Shown here in pieces: positions 19,851-28,381 of a stretch of 50,634 nucleotides of DNA (its first letter is position 1; each line of letters opens with the position of its first letter). Source of the DNA: Ignavibacteriales bacterium. GTDB taxonomy: Bacteria; Bacteroidota; Ignavibacteria; Ignavibacteriales; Ignavibacteriaceae. Under the pieces are notes generated by a model. The model worked only from the letters and a program-made list of their open reading frames with translations, was not told the DNA's origin and searched no databases. Location: assembly GCA_020061995.1 (NCBI GenBank), contig JAGUXE010000307.1, positions 1 to 50,634 on the forward strand. The letters run 5' to 3'. The translations under genes were made by a program, and so were the position numbers.

Positions 19851-21584
19851 ATGCTTGATAGAACTGATGAAATAAAAAAGATTAAAAGATACAAATATTG
19901 GATTCTTTTACTCTGGACAATTGTCGTTGTAGCTTCTTTTTTTATTTATGATTGGCAGATTAAAGAAAACCTTATATCAGAGTCTCATTTAAGGGCACAA
20001 GTTCATTATGAAAAAGACCTTCTTTATAGAAGATGGAGTTCTTTGAGAGGTGGAGCTTATGTCCCTGTGGATGAACATACTCAACCAAACCCATACCTTA
20101 AATATGTATCCAATAGAGATGTTACAATTAACGGTAAAGAATATACTTTAGTAAATCCTGCCTACATGACAAGACAGGTTTATGAATTAGCAAAAAAAGA
20201 CAGCATGATAAGCAGCCGTTTAGTAAGTGATAATGCTCTTAATCCTATCAATCAAGCTGACGATTGGGAAAACTATGCACTTCAGAAAGTAAGAGAAAAT
20301 AAAGAGCACTACGACACAATTTTTACAAATAATGGTGAAAAGTATATATCGGTTTTGCGTCCATTTTTTACAGAGAAAAGTTGTTTAAAATGTCACGAGC
20401 AACAGGGTTATAAAGTAGGTGATTTAAGAGGAGGTATTCTAATTTCCATACCTCTAAATAAAATTGAAGAGCGTTATGACACCCAAGAAAACAGAATGAT
20501 TTTAATTCTTAGTGTTATTTTCTTTATGGGGTTTGGATTAATACATTTCGGAGCTGCAAAAATAGAAAAGGATATTATCGCTCTACTTAAAACAGAAAAA
20601 TCACTTTCAGAAAGTGAAGCTAAAATTGAAACTTATCTTAGTAATGCTCCGAATTTAGTCACAGTAGTTGATAAGAATGGAGTGGTGAAGTATTTAAACA
20701 AACTGGAAGAGAGAGCAGCTACCGGTTTAGACATCGATAAAAACCTTTCGGAGTTTCTGGGTGAAGAAGAAAAGGCGATTATGGTTGACATTTTAAATAA
20801 TCCCGATGAATCGATATTTAATAGAGCGATTGAGTATTCAGTTCACAAAGCAGAGAAAGTAATCTGGTACGAAAACCGAATCGCTCCAATTAAAACCGAA
20901 AATGAAATCACCGGATATATTATTATTTCCACCGACATTACCGAAAGAAAACTTCTTTCTGAAAAAATAGTAAACTCTTTAAAAGAAAAAGAGGTCTTAC
21001 TAAAAGAAGTACATCATCGCGTTAAAAATAATATGCAGATTATTACCAGTCTACTTAATCTTCAATCATCATTGCTCACAGACCAGAGGATGATTGATGT
21101 TTTTAAGGAAAGTCAAAATAGAATTAAATCAATGGCACTGATTCATGAAATAATGTATCAATCCGGTAATTTTTCAAACATTGACACAAATCATTATATA
21201 ACAAGTTTAGTCTCCTATCTCCACAGATCGTATTGCTCAGACAACGGCAATGTGAATGTAAAAAGTGATATTGATAAAATAAATCTGAAACTTGATATTA
21301 TGATTCCATGTGGAATAATAATTACCGAACTTGTATCGAATGCATTAAAATATGCTTTCCCGGATAACCTCAATGGGGAAATAACCATCTCTCTTCATAA
21401 ATCAGAAGAGAACGAAATTACATTGATGGTAAACGATAACGGAATTGGTTTGGCTGAAAAACCCGAGAAAAATATAGGACTCGGACTGCAGCTTGTCGAA
21501 ACTTTAACTAGGCAATTGGACGGACAATTAATCATTAATGAAGTTAATAGAGGAGCATCTTTTACGGTATCTTTTAAGAATTAG
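19851..21584 (+). CDS. Membrane HisKA_2 kinase with periplasmic haem-binding (DUF3365/Tll0287-like) domain
   Basis: A 577-aa kinase. TM1 is about 17-33 and TM2 about 214-234, enclosing a periplasmic domain of about 180 residues that ends with a c-type haem motif, CLKCH (C178, C181, H182), followed by GDLRGGI. This arrangement matches the DUF3365/Tll0287-like sensor family. Then PAS about 255-367, HisKA_2 with EVHHRVKNNMQ (H388/H389) and HATPase about 470-577. It is therefore a candidate haem-based redox or gas sensor, needing cytochrome c maturation. AGAGGTAA precedes the ATG. It is in series with the soluble paralogue at 18375, so the two may share a receiver partner. Confidence 0.9.
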   Translation: MLDRTDEIKKIKRYKYWILLLWTIVVVASFFIYDWQIKENLISESHLRAQVHYEKDLLYRRWSSLRGGAYVPVDEHTQPNPYLKYVSNRDVTINGKEYTLVNPAYMTRQVYELAKKDSMISSRLVSDNALNPINQADDWENYALQKVRENKEHYDTIFTNNGEKYISVLRPFFTEKSCLKCHEQQGYKVGDLRGGILISIPLNKIEERYDTQENRMILILSVIFFMGFGLIHFGAAKIEKDIIALLKTEKSLSESEAKIETYLSNAPNLVTVVDKNGVVKYLNKLEERAATGLDIDKNLSEFLGEEEKAIMVDILNNPDESIFNRAIEYSVHKAEKVIWYENRIAPIKTENEITGYIIISTDITERKLLSEKIVNSLKEKEVLLKEVHHRVKNNMQIITSLLNLQSSLLTDQRMIDVFKESQNRIKSMALIHEIMYQSGNFSNIDTNHYITSLVSYLHRSYCSDNGNVNVKSDIDKINLKLDIMIPCGIIITELVSNALKYAFPDNLNGEITISLHKSEENEITLMVNDNGIGLAEKPEKNIGLGLQLVETLTRQLDGQLIINEVNRGASFTVSFKN

Positions 21585-21665
21585 TAGAAACTATTTAATC
21601 TTACAGTAAAATCGCTATTGGTTCCCGAAGGATTGTTGATGCTGAATCTAAGATGAGGTGATAAA

Positions 21666-23834
21666 ATGAGTCGAGTAACTGAAATATTGAGAGAATTATT
21701 ATCAGTTGATTCTCTAAAAAGACATTGGAAAGCGTGGGCATTTCTATCTCTTGGAATATTGTTTACGTTTATTTCAGCATATTATACAAGCAAAGATATT
21801 GCTGAATATCTTAAACACTCTTTTATCCTCGAAAGTAAAGAAGTTACGACGAGGATTTCGTTACGCCTGAAAGCGCATGCTCAAATCTTACGGAATGGCG
21901 CAGCATTTTTTGAGTCATCCGATGGCATTACCAGAGATGAATGGAAAACATTTATTCAAAAATCTCAAGTCGAATCAAATTTACCCGGAATACAAGGAAT
22001 TGGTTATTCACTTCTAATTTCTTCAAGTCAATTGCAAGAACATATTAACAAAATACGAAGGGAAGGTTTTAGTAATTACATCATTAGACCTGAAGGAAAA
22101 CGGGAAGTTTATACCTCAATAGTTTATCTTGAACCATTTACCTGGCGTAATCAACGCGCCTTCGGATACGATATGTTCACCGAACCTGTGAGAAGGGTGG
22201 CAATGGAAAAAGCGCGTGATTTTGATATACCGGCTTTATCAGGTAAAGTTATTCTTGTTCAAGAAACTGAAGCTGATGTTCAAGCAGGTTGTTTAATGTA
22301 CGTCCCGGTTTATAATCAAAACATTCCAACTGCTACAATAGATGAAAGACGTGCAGCAATTAAAGGATGGGTCTATAGTCCATACAGAATGACAGATTTA
22401 ATGAGCGGAATTTTGGGCGATAAACTTTCTCCGGATGAAAATCAAATACAGTTGGAGATTTATGATGGTGAAGAAATTTCGACCAAAAACCTCCTTTTTG
22501 ACAGTAAAATTGATGAAGGGGAAGTCAATTATTTTTCTGAAAAGGTTGTGCGGATTAAGACAATCGAGTTTAACGGGCATAACTGGAAACTTAAATATTC
22601 TAAAATCATTTCTCAATTTAAGGGGGAGCATTCAGCTAGAATTTATATTATAATGATAGTCGGTACAGTTGCATCCCTTTTGGTTTTTGCTCTCTTTGTG
22701 GCATTTATTGAAATGAGAAACAGGTCAAAACAGCTTTATGAGTTATCATCAATCATAACGAAGAGTGAAGTGAAATATCGGAATTTTGTGGAAAACTCGA
22801 CCGTCGGAGTTTTTCAAACTAAACTTGACGGAACAATTTTATTTGTTAATAATGCTTTGGTAAATATGCTTGGGTATTCATCTATGCAAGAGTTAATGAA
22901 TGAAAAAGCAACATTTTACTATAAGGATAAAGCAAGACGGGATGAACTTGTTTACCGGTTAAAAACAAATGGAAAGATTGCAGACTTCGAAATTGAATTT
23001 GTTACAAAATATGGTAAGACCATAATTCTACTTATGAATGCGATTTTATTAAGTGATTACATTGATGGAACATTAATAGAAATAACAAATAGAAAAGCTG
23101 CCGAAAAACTACTCGAGCAGAAAACCGTTCAATTACAAAAAACAATTTCTGAAAAAGATAAGTTTTTCTCGATTATTGCTCACGATTTGAAAAGCCCGTT
23201 TCAAGGATTCATTGGAATAACTCAAATGATGGCAGAAAACCCATCTGATTTTTCAGCAACTGAGCTTTCTAATATTAGTACGGAGATGAATAGTAAAGCA
23301 AGGAATCTTTTCAAACTTCTTAAAAACTTGCTTGAGTGGGCAAGGGTTCAGCAGGGGACAATCCCTTTTGAACCGGAAATAATTGAACTTAGAAATTCAA
23401 TAATGCAGGATATTGAAACTGTTAAACAATTTGCTGAAAATAAATCGATTCAAATTTTTAATGATGTTAATGAAATGCACAAAGTAATTGCTGATCAGAA
23501 TATGCTTTATTCCGTTTGCCAAAACCTCCTCTCGAATGCAATTAAATTTAGTTATCGGGATGGGAAAATAACACTAAAGTCGGAAGAGGTTAAAAACAAT
23601 TTTATAGAAGTGTCAGTAATTGATTCCGGTATCGGTATGTCTAATGAGATAATAGAAAAATTGTTTAAAATAGAAGAAAGAGTCGGGCAAGATGGAACAG
23701 AAGGAGAAGAGAGTACGGGACTCGGTCTCTTGTTATGCAAAGAATTTGTTGAAAAGTGTGGTGGGAAAATCTGGGTAGAGAGTGAACAAGGTAAAGGGAG
23801 TAAATTCTCATTCACTTTGCCAAAAGCATTATAA
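21666..23834 (+). CDS. CHASE-domain sensor histidine kinase
   Basis: A 722-aa membrane kinase. TM1 about 22-41, then a periplasmic CHASE domain (about 75-300; PGIQGIGYS, TSIVYLEPF, RAFGYDMFTEP, KGWVYSPYR), TM2 about 326-346, PAS about 365-478, HisKA with H506 in IIAHDLKSPFQG, and HATPase with N box NLLSNAIKFS, G1 DSGIGMS and G2 STGLGLLL. CHASE domains bind small ligands (cytokinins in plants, mostly unknown in bacteria). The kinase core is closest to the triple-PAS kinase at 13330. GAGGTGAT precedes the ATG. The 81-bp upstream gap is the largest in this kinase run, so an own promoter is possible; no clear one was identified. Confidence 0.92.
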   Translation: MSRVTEILRELLSVDSLKRHWKAWAFLSLGILFTFISAYYTSKDIAEYLKHSFILESKEVTTRISLRLKAHAQILRNGAAFFESSDGITRDEWKTFIQKSQVESNLPGIQGIGYSLLISSSQLQEHINKIRREGFSNYIIRPEGKREVYTSIVYLEPFTWRNQRAFGYDMFTEPVRRVAMEKARDFDIPALSGKVILVQETEADVQAGCLMYVPVYNQNIPTATIDERRAAIKGWVYSPYRMTDLMSGILGDKLSPDENQIQLEIYDGEEISTKNLLFDSKIDEGEVNYFSEKVVRIKTIEFNGHNWKLKYSKIISQFKGEHSARIYIIMIVGTVASLLVFALFVAFIEMRNRSKQLYELSSIITKSEVKYRNFVENSTVGVFQTKLDGTILFVNNALVNMLGYSSMQELMNEKATFYYKDKARRDELVYRLKTNGKIADFEIEFVTKYGKTIILLMNAILLSDYIDGTLIEITNRKAAEKLLEQKTVQLQKTISEKDKFFSIIAHDLKSPFQGFIGITQMMAENPSDFSATELSNISTEMNSKARNLFKLLKNLLEWARVQQGTIPFEPEIIELRNSIMQDIETVKQFAENKSIQIFNDVNEMHKVIADQNMLYSVCQNLLSNAIKFSYRDGKITLKSEEVKNNFIEVSVIDSGIGMSNEIIEKLFKIEERVGQDGTEGEESTGLGLLLCKEFVEKCGGKIWVESEQGKGSKFSFTLPKAL

Positions 23835-23839
23835 TACTT

Positions 23840-23871
23840 GTAGCTCAATCCATACGAATTGAAATATCGAG
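23840..23871. repeat. Degenerate GTAG-type REP element
   Basis: GTAG is followed by CTCAATCC, then CAAT/ATTG pairing and a terminal CGAG. It resembles the REP at 33996-34028 (CTCAATCC inner arm, GTCGAG end) but the outer arm has decayed. It starts six bases after the stop codon of the CHASE kinase. Confidence 0.5.
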
Positions 23872-23880
23872 TACTTAAAC

Positions 23881-23918
23881 CTTGTGTCCTTAGCGTTTCT
23901 TAGAGAACTTGGCGGTTA
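23881..23918. repeat. Left copy of the GxxExxY-associated repeat
   Basis: The segment ends in AGAGAACTTGGCGGTTAA, matching the right-hand direct copy (24486-24515) in the form GCGTTTCTT, GAACTT, GGCGGTTAA. Together with the inverted copy at 24417 it brackets the small gene between them. Confidence 0.6.
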
Positions 23919-24001
23919 AATGCTTTCAGCTTTAGAACACTTAACTGCAAAGAGAAATCAATTGAATATTGGCAATTAATAATTGTGAAACTATTTTTCT
24001 T

Positions 24002-24409
24002 ATGAACAGAGTACTTGGAGCAATTTTGTCTGAAAATGAGATCGGAAAAATTATTGTCGATTGTGCACTTAGAGTTCATAAAGAACTTGGTCCCGGTTTA
24101 TTGGAATCTACTTACGAAGGATGTATAAAGCATGAACTGTTATGTGAAGGATTAAAAGTTGAACAACAAAAACCATTACCTGTGGTTTATAAAGAAGTAA
24201 AGCTCGAGTGCGGGTACCGTATTGATCTCTTAGTTGAAAATAAAGTTATAATTGAGAATAAGTCAGTGGAAGCATTAAATGATATTCACCTTGCGCAAAT
24301 ACTAACTTACTTAAAACTATCCGGAAAGCAACTCGGATTTTTAATTAATTTCAACGTGCCTTTAATTAAAAGTGGAATTAAGAGAGTTGTAAATAATCTT
24401 AGGGAGTAA
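24002..24409 (+). CDS. GxxExxY protein (PD-(D/E)XK-like nuclease fold)
   Basis: A 135-aa protein from the ATG at 24002; an upstream in-frame TTG (23969) is less likely because family members begin just before the ENEIGKIIVD segment. The name-giving motif is GLLESTY (G32, E35, Y38). D75 and the ENK at 85-87, followed by a conserved Q99, resemble the D...ExK...Q core of the PD-(D/E)XK nuclease superfamily. Function is unestablished. It lies between kinases but is not part of the signalling theme, and is bracketed by short repeats of its own family, suggesting insertion as a cassette. Confidence 0.85.
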   Translation: MNRVLGAILSENEIGKIIVDCALRVHKELGPGLLESTYEGCIKHELLCEGLKVEQQKPLPVVYKEVKLECGYRIDLLVENKVIIENKSVEALNDIHLAQILTYLKLSGKQLGFLINFNVPLIKSGIKRVVNNLRE

Positions 24410-24416
24410 ATAAATA

Positions 24417-24515
24417 AACCGCAAAGGACGCAAAGTGACGCAAAGGAAAAAGCAAAAAGAAATATCAAATTAATCGCAAAAAATTCTTGGCGTTTCTTGG
24501 CGAACTTGGCGGTTA
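24417..24515. repeat. Inverted plus direct copies of the GxxExxY-associated repeat
   Basis: At 24417-24446 AACCGCAAAGGACGCAAAG is followed by a further GACGCAAAGG. At 24486-24515 the opposite strand form appears, CTTGGCGTTTCTTGGCG then AACTTGGCGGTTA. The two can pair imperfectly into a large hairpin with a loop of about 40 bases. The 24410-24615 spacer holds no gene. Confidence 0.65.
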
Positions 24516-24615
24516 AAAAAGACAACATAGTTTGCCATGAAAATGAAATATAAATTTTGATTTTTTTTCAAAAATATTCCAAAATAGAAATAAGCAATTA
24601 AAGAATGAGTCCAGT

Positions 24616-27240
24616 ATGAGTAAAATTGAAATTCAAAACCCCCCAAAAGCTAAAGTATTAGTAGTTGACGATGAACTTATCGTAGCAATGGATATTAAAC
24701 GCACCCTTGAAATAGCCGGTTATCAGATAACTGCCATTGCAGTTTCTGCAAAAGATGCTCTTTTAAAAACCGAAATAGACAAACCCGATATCATCCTCAT
24801 GGATATTATTCTAAAAGGTTCTATCGATGGAATTGAAGCTGCAAAAACTATAATAGACTCACACGATATACCAATAATATTTATTACCGCCTCCTCCGAT
24901 CCGCAAACATTTGAACGAGCAAAACTTATCGGTCACTATGGTTATTTGATAAAGCCACTCGATCAAAGGGACTTATTCAACAGCATCGAAATGGTGCTTT
25001 ACAAACATGAGATGGAAAAGAAAACAAGAAAGAGCGAAGAGCATTTCCGTCTTTTGTATGAAAACGCTCCAGTTGCATTTCAATCCCTTGATAAAAATGG
25101 AGTTATTCTCAATGTAAACCTTGCTTGGGAAAAAATGTTAGGCTTCTCAAAAAGAGAGGCAATCGGAACTTTATTCGGTGACTATATAACCTCTGACTCA
25201 AAGCAAAAATTTCCTGAAGCCTTCGAGAAATTTAAATCCACAGGCTCTGTAACTGCGCAAGAATTTGACATGGTTTGTAAAGACGGATCAATTATAACAA
25301 TTTCTGCTGATGGGACAATCAGTTATAATAAGTCCGGTGAAATTGACCATACTCAATGTATTCTTTACAATATTACCGAACGTATCAAAATTGAAGATAC
25401 ATTAAATCAAGAAACAATAAGAAACCGGATATTCATGCAAACGGCTCTTGACGGAATTTTGATTTTCAACCAACAACACCAAATTATTGAGGTAAATCAA
25501 AGATTTACCGAAATGAGCGGGTATACTAAAGAAGAAGTGCTAAATATGCACAGTTGGGATTTTGATGCATTTGCGACGGAAGAGGAAATCCGGAAGAATT
25601 TTTCGAAATTGGAAAATATCCACACCAAATTGGAAACGATGCATAGAAAAAAAGATGGTTCTTTATTTAATGTTGAAATTACAGTCACTGGGGCAATGAT
25701 TAATAATGAAGCTTTTAGTTTTACGATAGTGAGGGATATTACTGAGCGAAAAGAATCAGAAAGAATACTTAGAGAGAGCGAAGAGAAATATAAATCGTTG
25801 TTTGAAAACAACCTGGCAGGTGTTTATCGTACTAATCTAAAAGGAGAAATACTCGATTGCAATAAACGTTTTCTCGATTACTGCGGTTACTCATCTATCA
25901 GTGAAATTGGCAACTCGGAAAATTTATATTTTTCAAAAGATAGTCGGGAAGAATTCCTAACAAAAATGCTTTTCCAAAAAAGTGTTGAAAACAATGAATG
26001 TTTACTCAAGCGGAAGGATGGGAGTGCTTTTTGGATAACAGAGAGTGTCTCGCTTCTTCCCGATAAAACGGGGGAGCTCAATCTTCTGCAAGGAACACTA
26101 ATTGATATTACCGAAAGCAAAAAAGCTACAGATTTATTGAAGCAAAGCGAGCTTATGCTTCGGGAATCGCAAAAAGCCGCACGAATCGGATACTACTTTT
26201 TCGATATGGTAAATGATACATGGACAAGTTCTGATATGTTAAATAACATTTTTGGAATTACTCCTGATTATCAAAAAACATTTTCTTCATGGCTTGAAAT
26301 AATTTATCCGAATGATCACGACATAATGAACGCATATTTTTCTCAATTATTAAAAAGACGGAAAAAACAGTTTAATAAAGAATATCGAATCGTGTCAAAA
26401 AATAACGGCGCAGTAAAATGGGTTAATGGACTCGGAGCCTTGGAATATGATAAAGAAGGTAATCCTTTAAGAATAACAGGAGCTATTCAAGATATAACCG
26501 ACCGTAAAGTAAAAGAAGAAAAAATTATTAAACAGAACACAAAACTTTCTTCACTTTTTGAGATAAGTAGAAATGTCTCTTCAACACTTGATGTTGAGTC
26601 AATCCTACAATCAACTGCCGATAGTATCTGTGAAATGGATGCCTTCGATAGTTCTGCAATTTATCTTTTGGAAGGCGACTCTATTTATTTGAAGGCAACC
26701 ACCCCGCCACTACCGATAAAAATTCCAGAAATTTTAAAAAAAGCTGAATTGAAAAATCATCCTCATATTAAAAAATCAATGTTTGAATCTAAAACTATTA
26801 TTATAGCCGATACGTTAACTGCCGACTTAACTGAAGAAGAAAGAGCTGTTTGCGATGAGAGAAAACTAAGAAGTATTCTCTATTTACCTCTTCATACTTC
26901 AGAGGGAACTCTTGGCTGTTTAATTGCATCTTCAAGGCAACTTTATGATATTACAAAAGATGATGTTGAGATATGTGAAACGATTGCAAATCTATCAGCT
27001 TTAGCTTTGGAAAAAGCACGACTATATGAGTTTAGTCAGAAAAATATCCTTGATCTCGAGTATCAAATTGGTGAACGGGTGCGGATTGAAGGAGAATTAA
27101 AAGAGCAGTTAGAGGAAATCAATCGTTTTAACTTGTTAATGGTTGGCAGAGAAAATAGAATGATTGAATTGAAAAAGGAGACTAATGAATTATTGATAAA
27201 AATTGGTTTACAACCAAAATATAGGATTGATGATAACTAA
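24616..27240 (+). CDS. Receiver-PAS(x4)-GAF signalling protein without a kinase domain
   Basis: An 874-aa soluble protein: receiver about 12-130 (phosphoacceptor D63 in LMDIILKGSIDG), PAS 1 about 142-255, PAS 2 about 270-385, PAS 3 about 395-505, PAS 4 about 515-635, GAF about 655-805, and a C-terminal coiled coil (about 810-865, with ENRMIELKKETNELLIK). No HisKA, HATPase, GGDEF, EAL or DNA-binding domain follows; the stop is at 27240 and the downstream DNA is repeat-rich. Similar coiled-coil tails occur as linkers ahead of kinase modules, so this may be a truncated kinase or a regulatory subunit that pairs with a separate kinase. The receiver resembles those of the genes at 9414 and 11772. 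Confidence 0.88.
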   Translation: MSKIEIQNPPKAKVLVVDDELIVAMDIKRTLEIAGYQITAIAVSAKDALLKTEIDKPDIILMDIILKGSIDGIEAAKTIIDSHDIPIIFITASSDPQTFERAKLIGHYGYLIKPLDQRDLFNSIEMVLYKHEMEKKTRKSEEHFRLLYENAPVAFQSLDKNGVILNVNLAWEKMLGFSKREAIGTLFGDYITSDSKQKFPEAFEKFKSTGSVTAQEFDMVCKDGSIITISADGTISYNKSGEIDHTQCILYNITERIKIEDTLNQETIRNRIFMQTALDGILIFNQQHQIIEVNQRFTEMSGYTKEEVLNMHSWDFDAFATEEEIRKNFSKLENIHTKLETMHRKKDGSLFNVEITVTGAMINNEAFSFTIVRDITERKESERILRESEEKYKSLFENNLAGVYRTNLKGEILDCNKRFLDYCGYSSISEIGNSENLYFSKDSREEFLTKMLFQKSVENNECLLKRKDGSAFWITESVSLLPDKTGELNLLQGTLIDITESKKATDLLKQSELMLRESQKAARIGYYFFDMVNDTWTSSDMLNNIFGITPDYQKTFSSWLEIIYPNDHDIMNAYFSQLLKRRKKQFNKEYRIVSKNNGAVKWVNGLGALEYDKEGNPLRITGAIQDITDRKVKEEKIIKQNTKLSSLFEISRNVSSTLDVESILQSTADSICEMDAFDSSAIYLLEGDSIYLKATTPPLPIKIPEILKKAELKNHPHIKKSMFESKTIIIADTLTADLTEEERAVCDERKLRSILYLPLHTSEGTLGCLIASSRQLYDITKDDVEICETIANLSALALEKARLYEFSQKNILDLEYQIGERVRIEGELKEQLEEINRFNLLMVGRENRMIELKKETNELLIKIGLQPKYRIDDN

Positions 27241-27407
27241 AAAAAGTCATTCTGTCGAATTCGCCACAGCGAACATCCTGACACGATGGAAAAATACTGT
27301 CATTCCGACGAAGGTCGGAATCTAAATCTCGTAGCAAGATGCTGAAACGAGTTCAGCATGACAAGTAGGAGAAAATTGTCATTCTGACGAATGTCAGAAT
27401 CTAAATT
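27241..27407. repeat. Palindromic repeat family F1, upstream cluster
   Basis: The best unit is 27298-27363: hairpin ATTCCGAC/GTCGGAAT with GAAG loop, then hairpin ATGCTGAA/TTCAGCAT, with unit ends TGTCAT and ATGACA inverted to each other. A second copy at 27377 has stem ATTCTGAC/GTCAGAAT, a paired change. A decayed copy starts at about 27246. The 27241-27472 spacer has no gene besides these. Confidence 0.8.
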
Positions 27408-27472
27408 GAACTGTTAGGATAATGCAGCAATCAGCTAATATTGACAACATGAAATAAAGCGAAGTCTCTTTT

Positions 27473-27757
27473 ATGAAAAACTATTATGTTTACATATTAA
27501 CCAATAACTCAAGAACCCTATATATCGGAGTTACTAACGACTTACGAAGAAGAATTTACGAACATAAAAATAAAATGATAGACGGTTTTAGTAAAAAGTA
27601 TAACATGAGCAAACTCGTCTTCTTTGAAGTTTATAACGAAATAGAGACAGCTATCATTAGAGAAAAGCAATTAAAGAATTGGCATCGCAACTGGAAAATT
27701 AACCTAATTGAAACTGTTAATAAAGAGTGGAGAGATTTATCTGAAGAATTTGATTAG
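27473..27757 (+). CDS. Small GIY-YIG endonuclease-family protein
   Basis: A 94-aa single-domain GIY-YIG protein (YhbQ/UPF0213-like). The two halves of the motif are YVY (residues 5-7) and YIG (17-19), with the conserved arginine in DLRRRIYEH and the metal-binding glutamate in REKQLKNW (E64). No DNA-recognition domain is attached. It is embedded in F1 palindromic repeats on both sides, while the nearest signalling genes are more than 230 bp away. This suggests that gene and repeats arrived or spread together, though the enzyme's role is unproven. Confidence 0.9.
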   Translation: MKNYYVYILTNNSRTLYIGVTNDLRRRIYEHKNKMIDGFSKKYNMSKLVFFEVYNEIETAIIREKQLKNWHRNWKINLIETVNKEWRDLSEEFD

Positions 27758-27773
27758 AGATATTCAATATTTG

Positions 27774-28095
27774 GCAAGATGCTGAAATAAATTCAGCATG
27801 ACACGTGTTCTGAGTTTTAAGGGAAGTTGTCATTCCGACGAAGGTCGGAATCTTCTCACACATAGCAAGATGATGAAATAATTCGCTGCGGCGAACAGCA
27901 TTATACGTGTTTTAGGGGTTTAAGGGAAGCTGTCATTCTCACGAATGTCAGAATCTAAGTCTTCGCAGCAAGATGCTGAAACTAGTTCAGCCTGACACGT
28001 GTTTTAGGGGTTTAAGGGAAGCTGTCATTCCGACGAAGGTCGGAATCTAAATCTCGTAGCAAGATACTGAAACAATTCGCACAAAGCGAATAGCA
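27774..28095. repeat. Palindromic repeat family F1, downstream cluster
   Basis: Head hairpins start at 27828, 27931 and 28023 (spacings 103 and 92 bp), each followed by a second hairpin. In some copies the second hairpin is GCTGAA/TTCAGC, in others TTCGC/GCGAA. A tail half-unit at 27774-27804 precedes them. The linker TTTAGGGGTTTAAGGGAAGC is repeated before two of the copies. Confidence 0.8.
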
Positions 28096-28103
28096 TAAAA
28101 ATT

Positions 28104-28381
28104 GTAGCTCGACATTCATGTCGAGTATGCCATAAAAATTGTAACTCGACAATTATAGCTCGATTCGCCTATATTTGAGCCAAATGGCAATTAGCCAATA
28201 AATTACATCAAATAATTGACATTTGGCGCAAATGACGATAGTGACAAATGGTATGGACATGCCATCTGGCATTATCGTAGCGGATTCATGTCGAGTATAC
28301 CTTTTGACATTATCAAGGCGAACAACATTACGGCATAATTTATATTTGATAATTATTCAACCAAATTAATTTAAGTGCAAT
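28104..28381. repeat. GTAG-type REP copies and gene-free spacer
   Basis: An intact REP is at 28104-28125: GTAG then arms CTCGACA/TGTCGAG around TTCA. Decayed copies are at about 28143-28170 and 28277-28295. Between them 28235-28278 can form an imperfect hairpin with outer arms ACGATA/TATCGT. From 28296 to the next start nothing beyond AT-rich sequence is seen; no strong Shine-Dalgarno precedes the following gene. Confidence 0.65.

Noticed and set aside
23969..24001. TTG-initiated extension of the GxxExxY protein
   Set aside because: The extra residues lie before the usual family start and an ATG follows at 24002.
24307..24528. Minus-strand 73-aa open frame
   Set aside because: It reads through the GxxExxY-associated repeats and the antisense of the gene end; such repeat translations are a common source of spurious hypothetical proteins.
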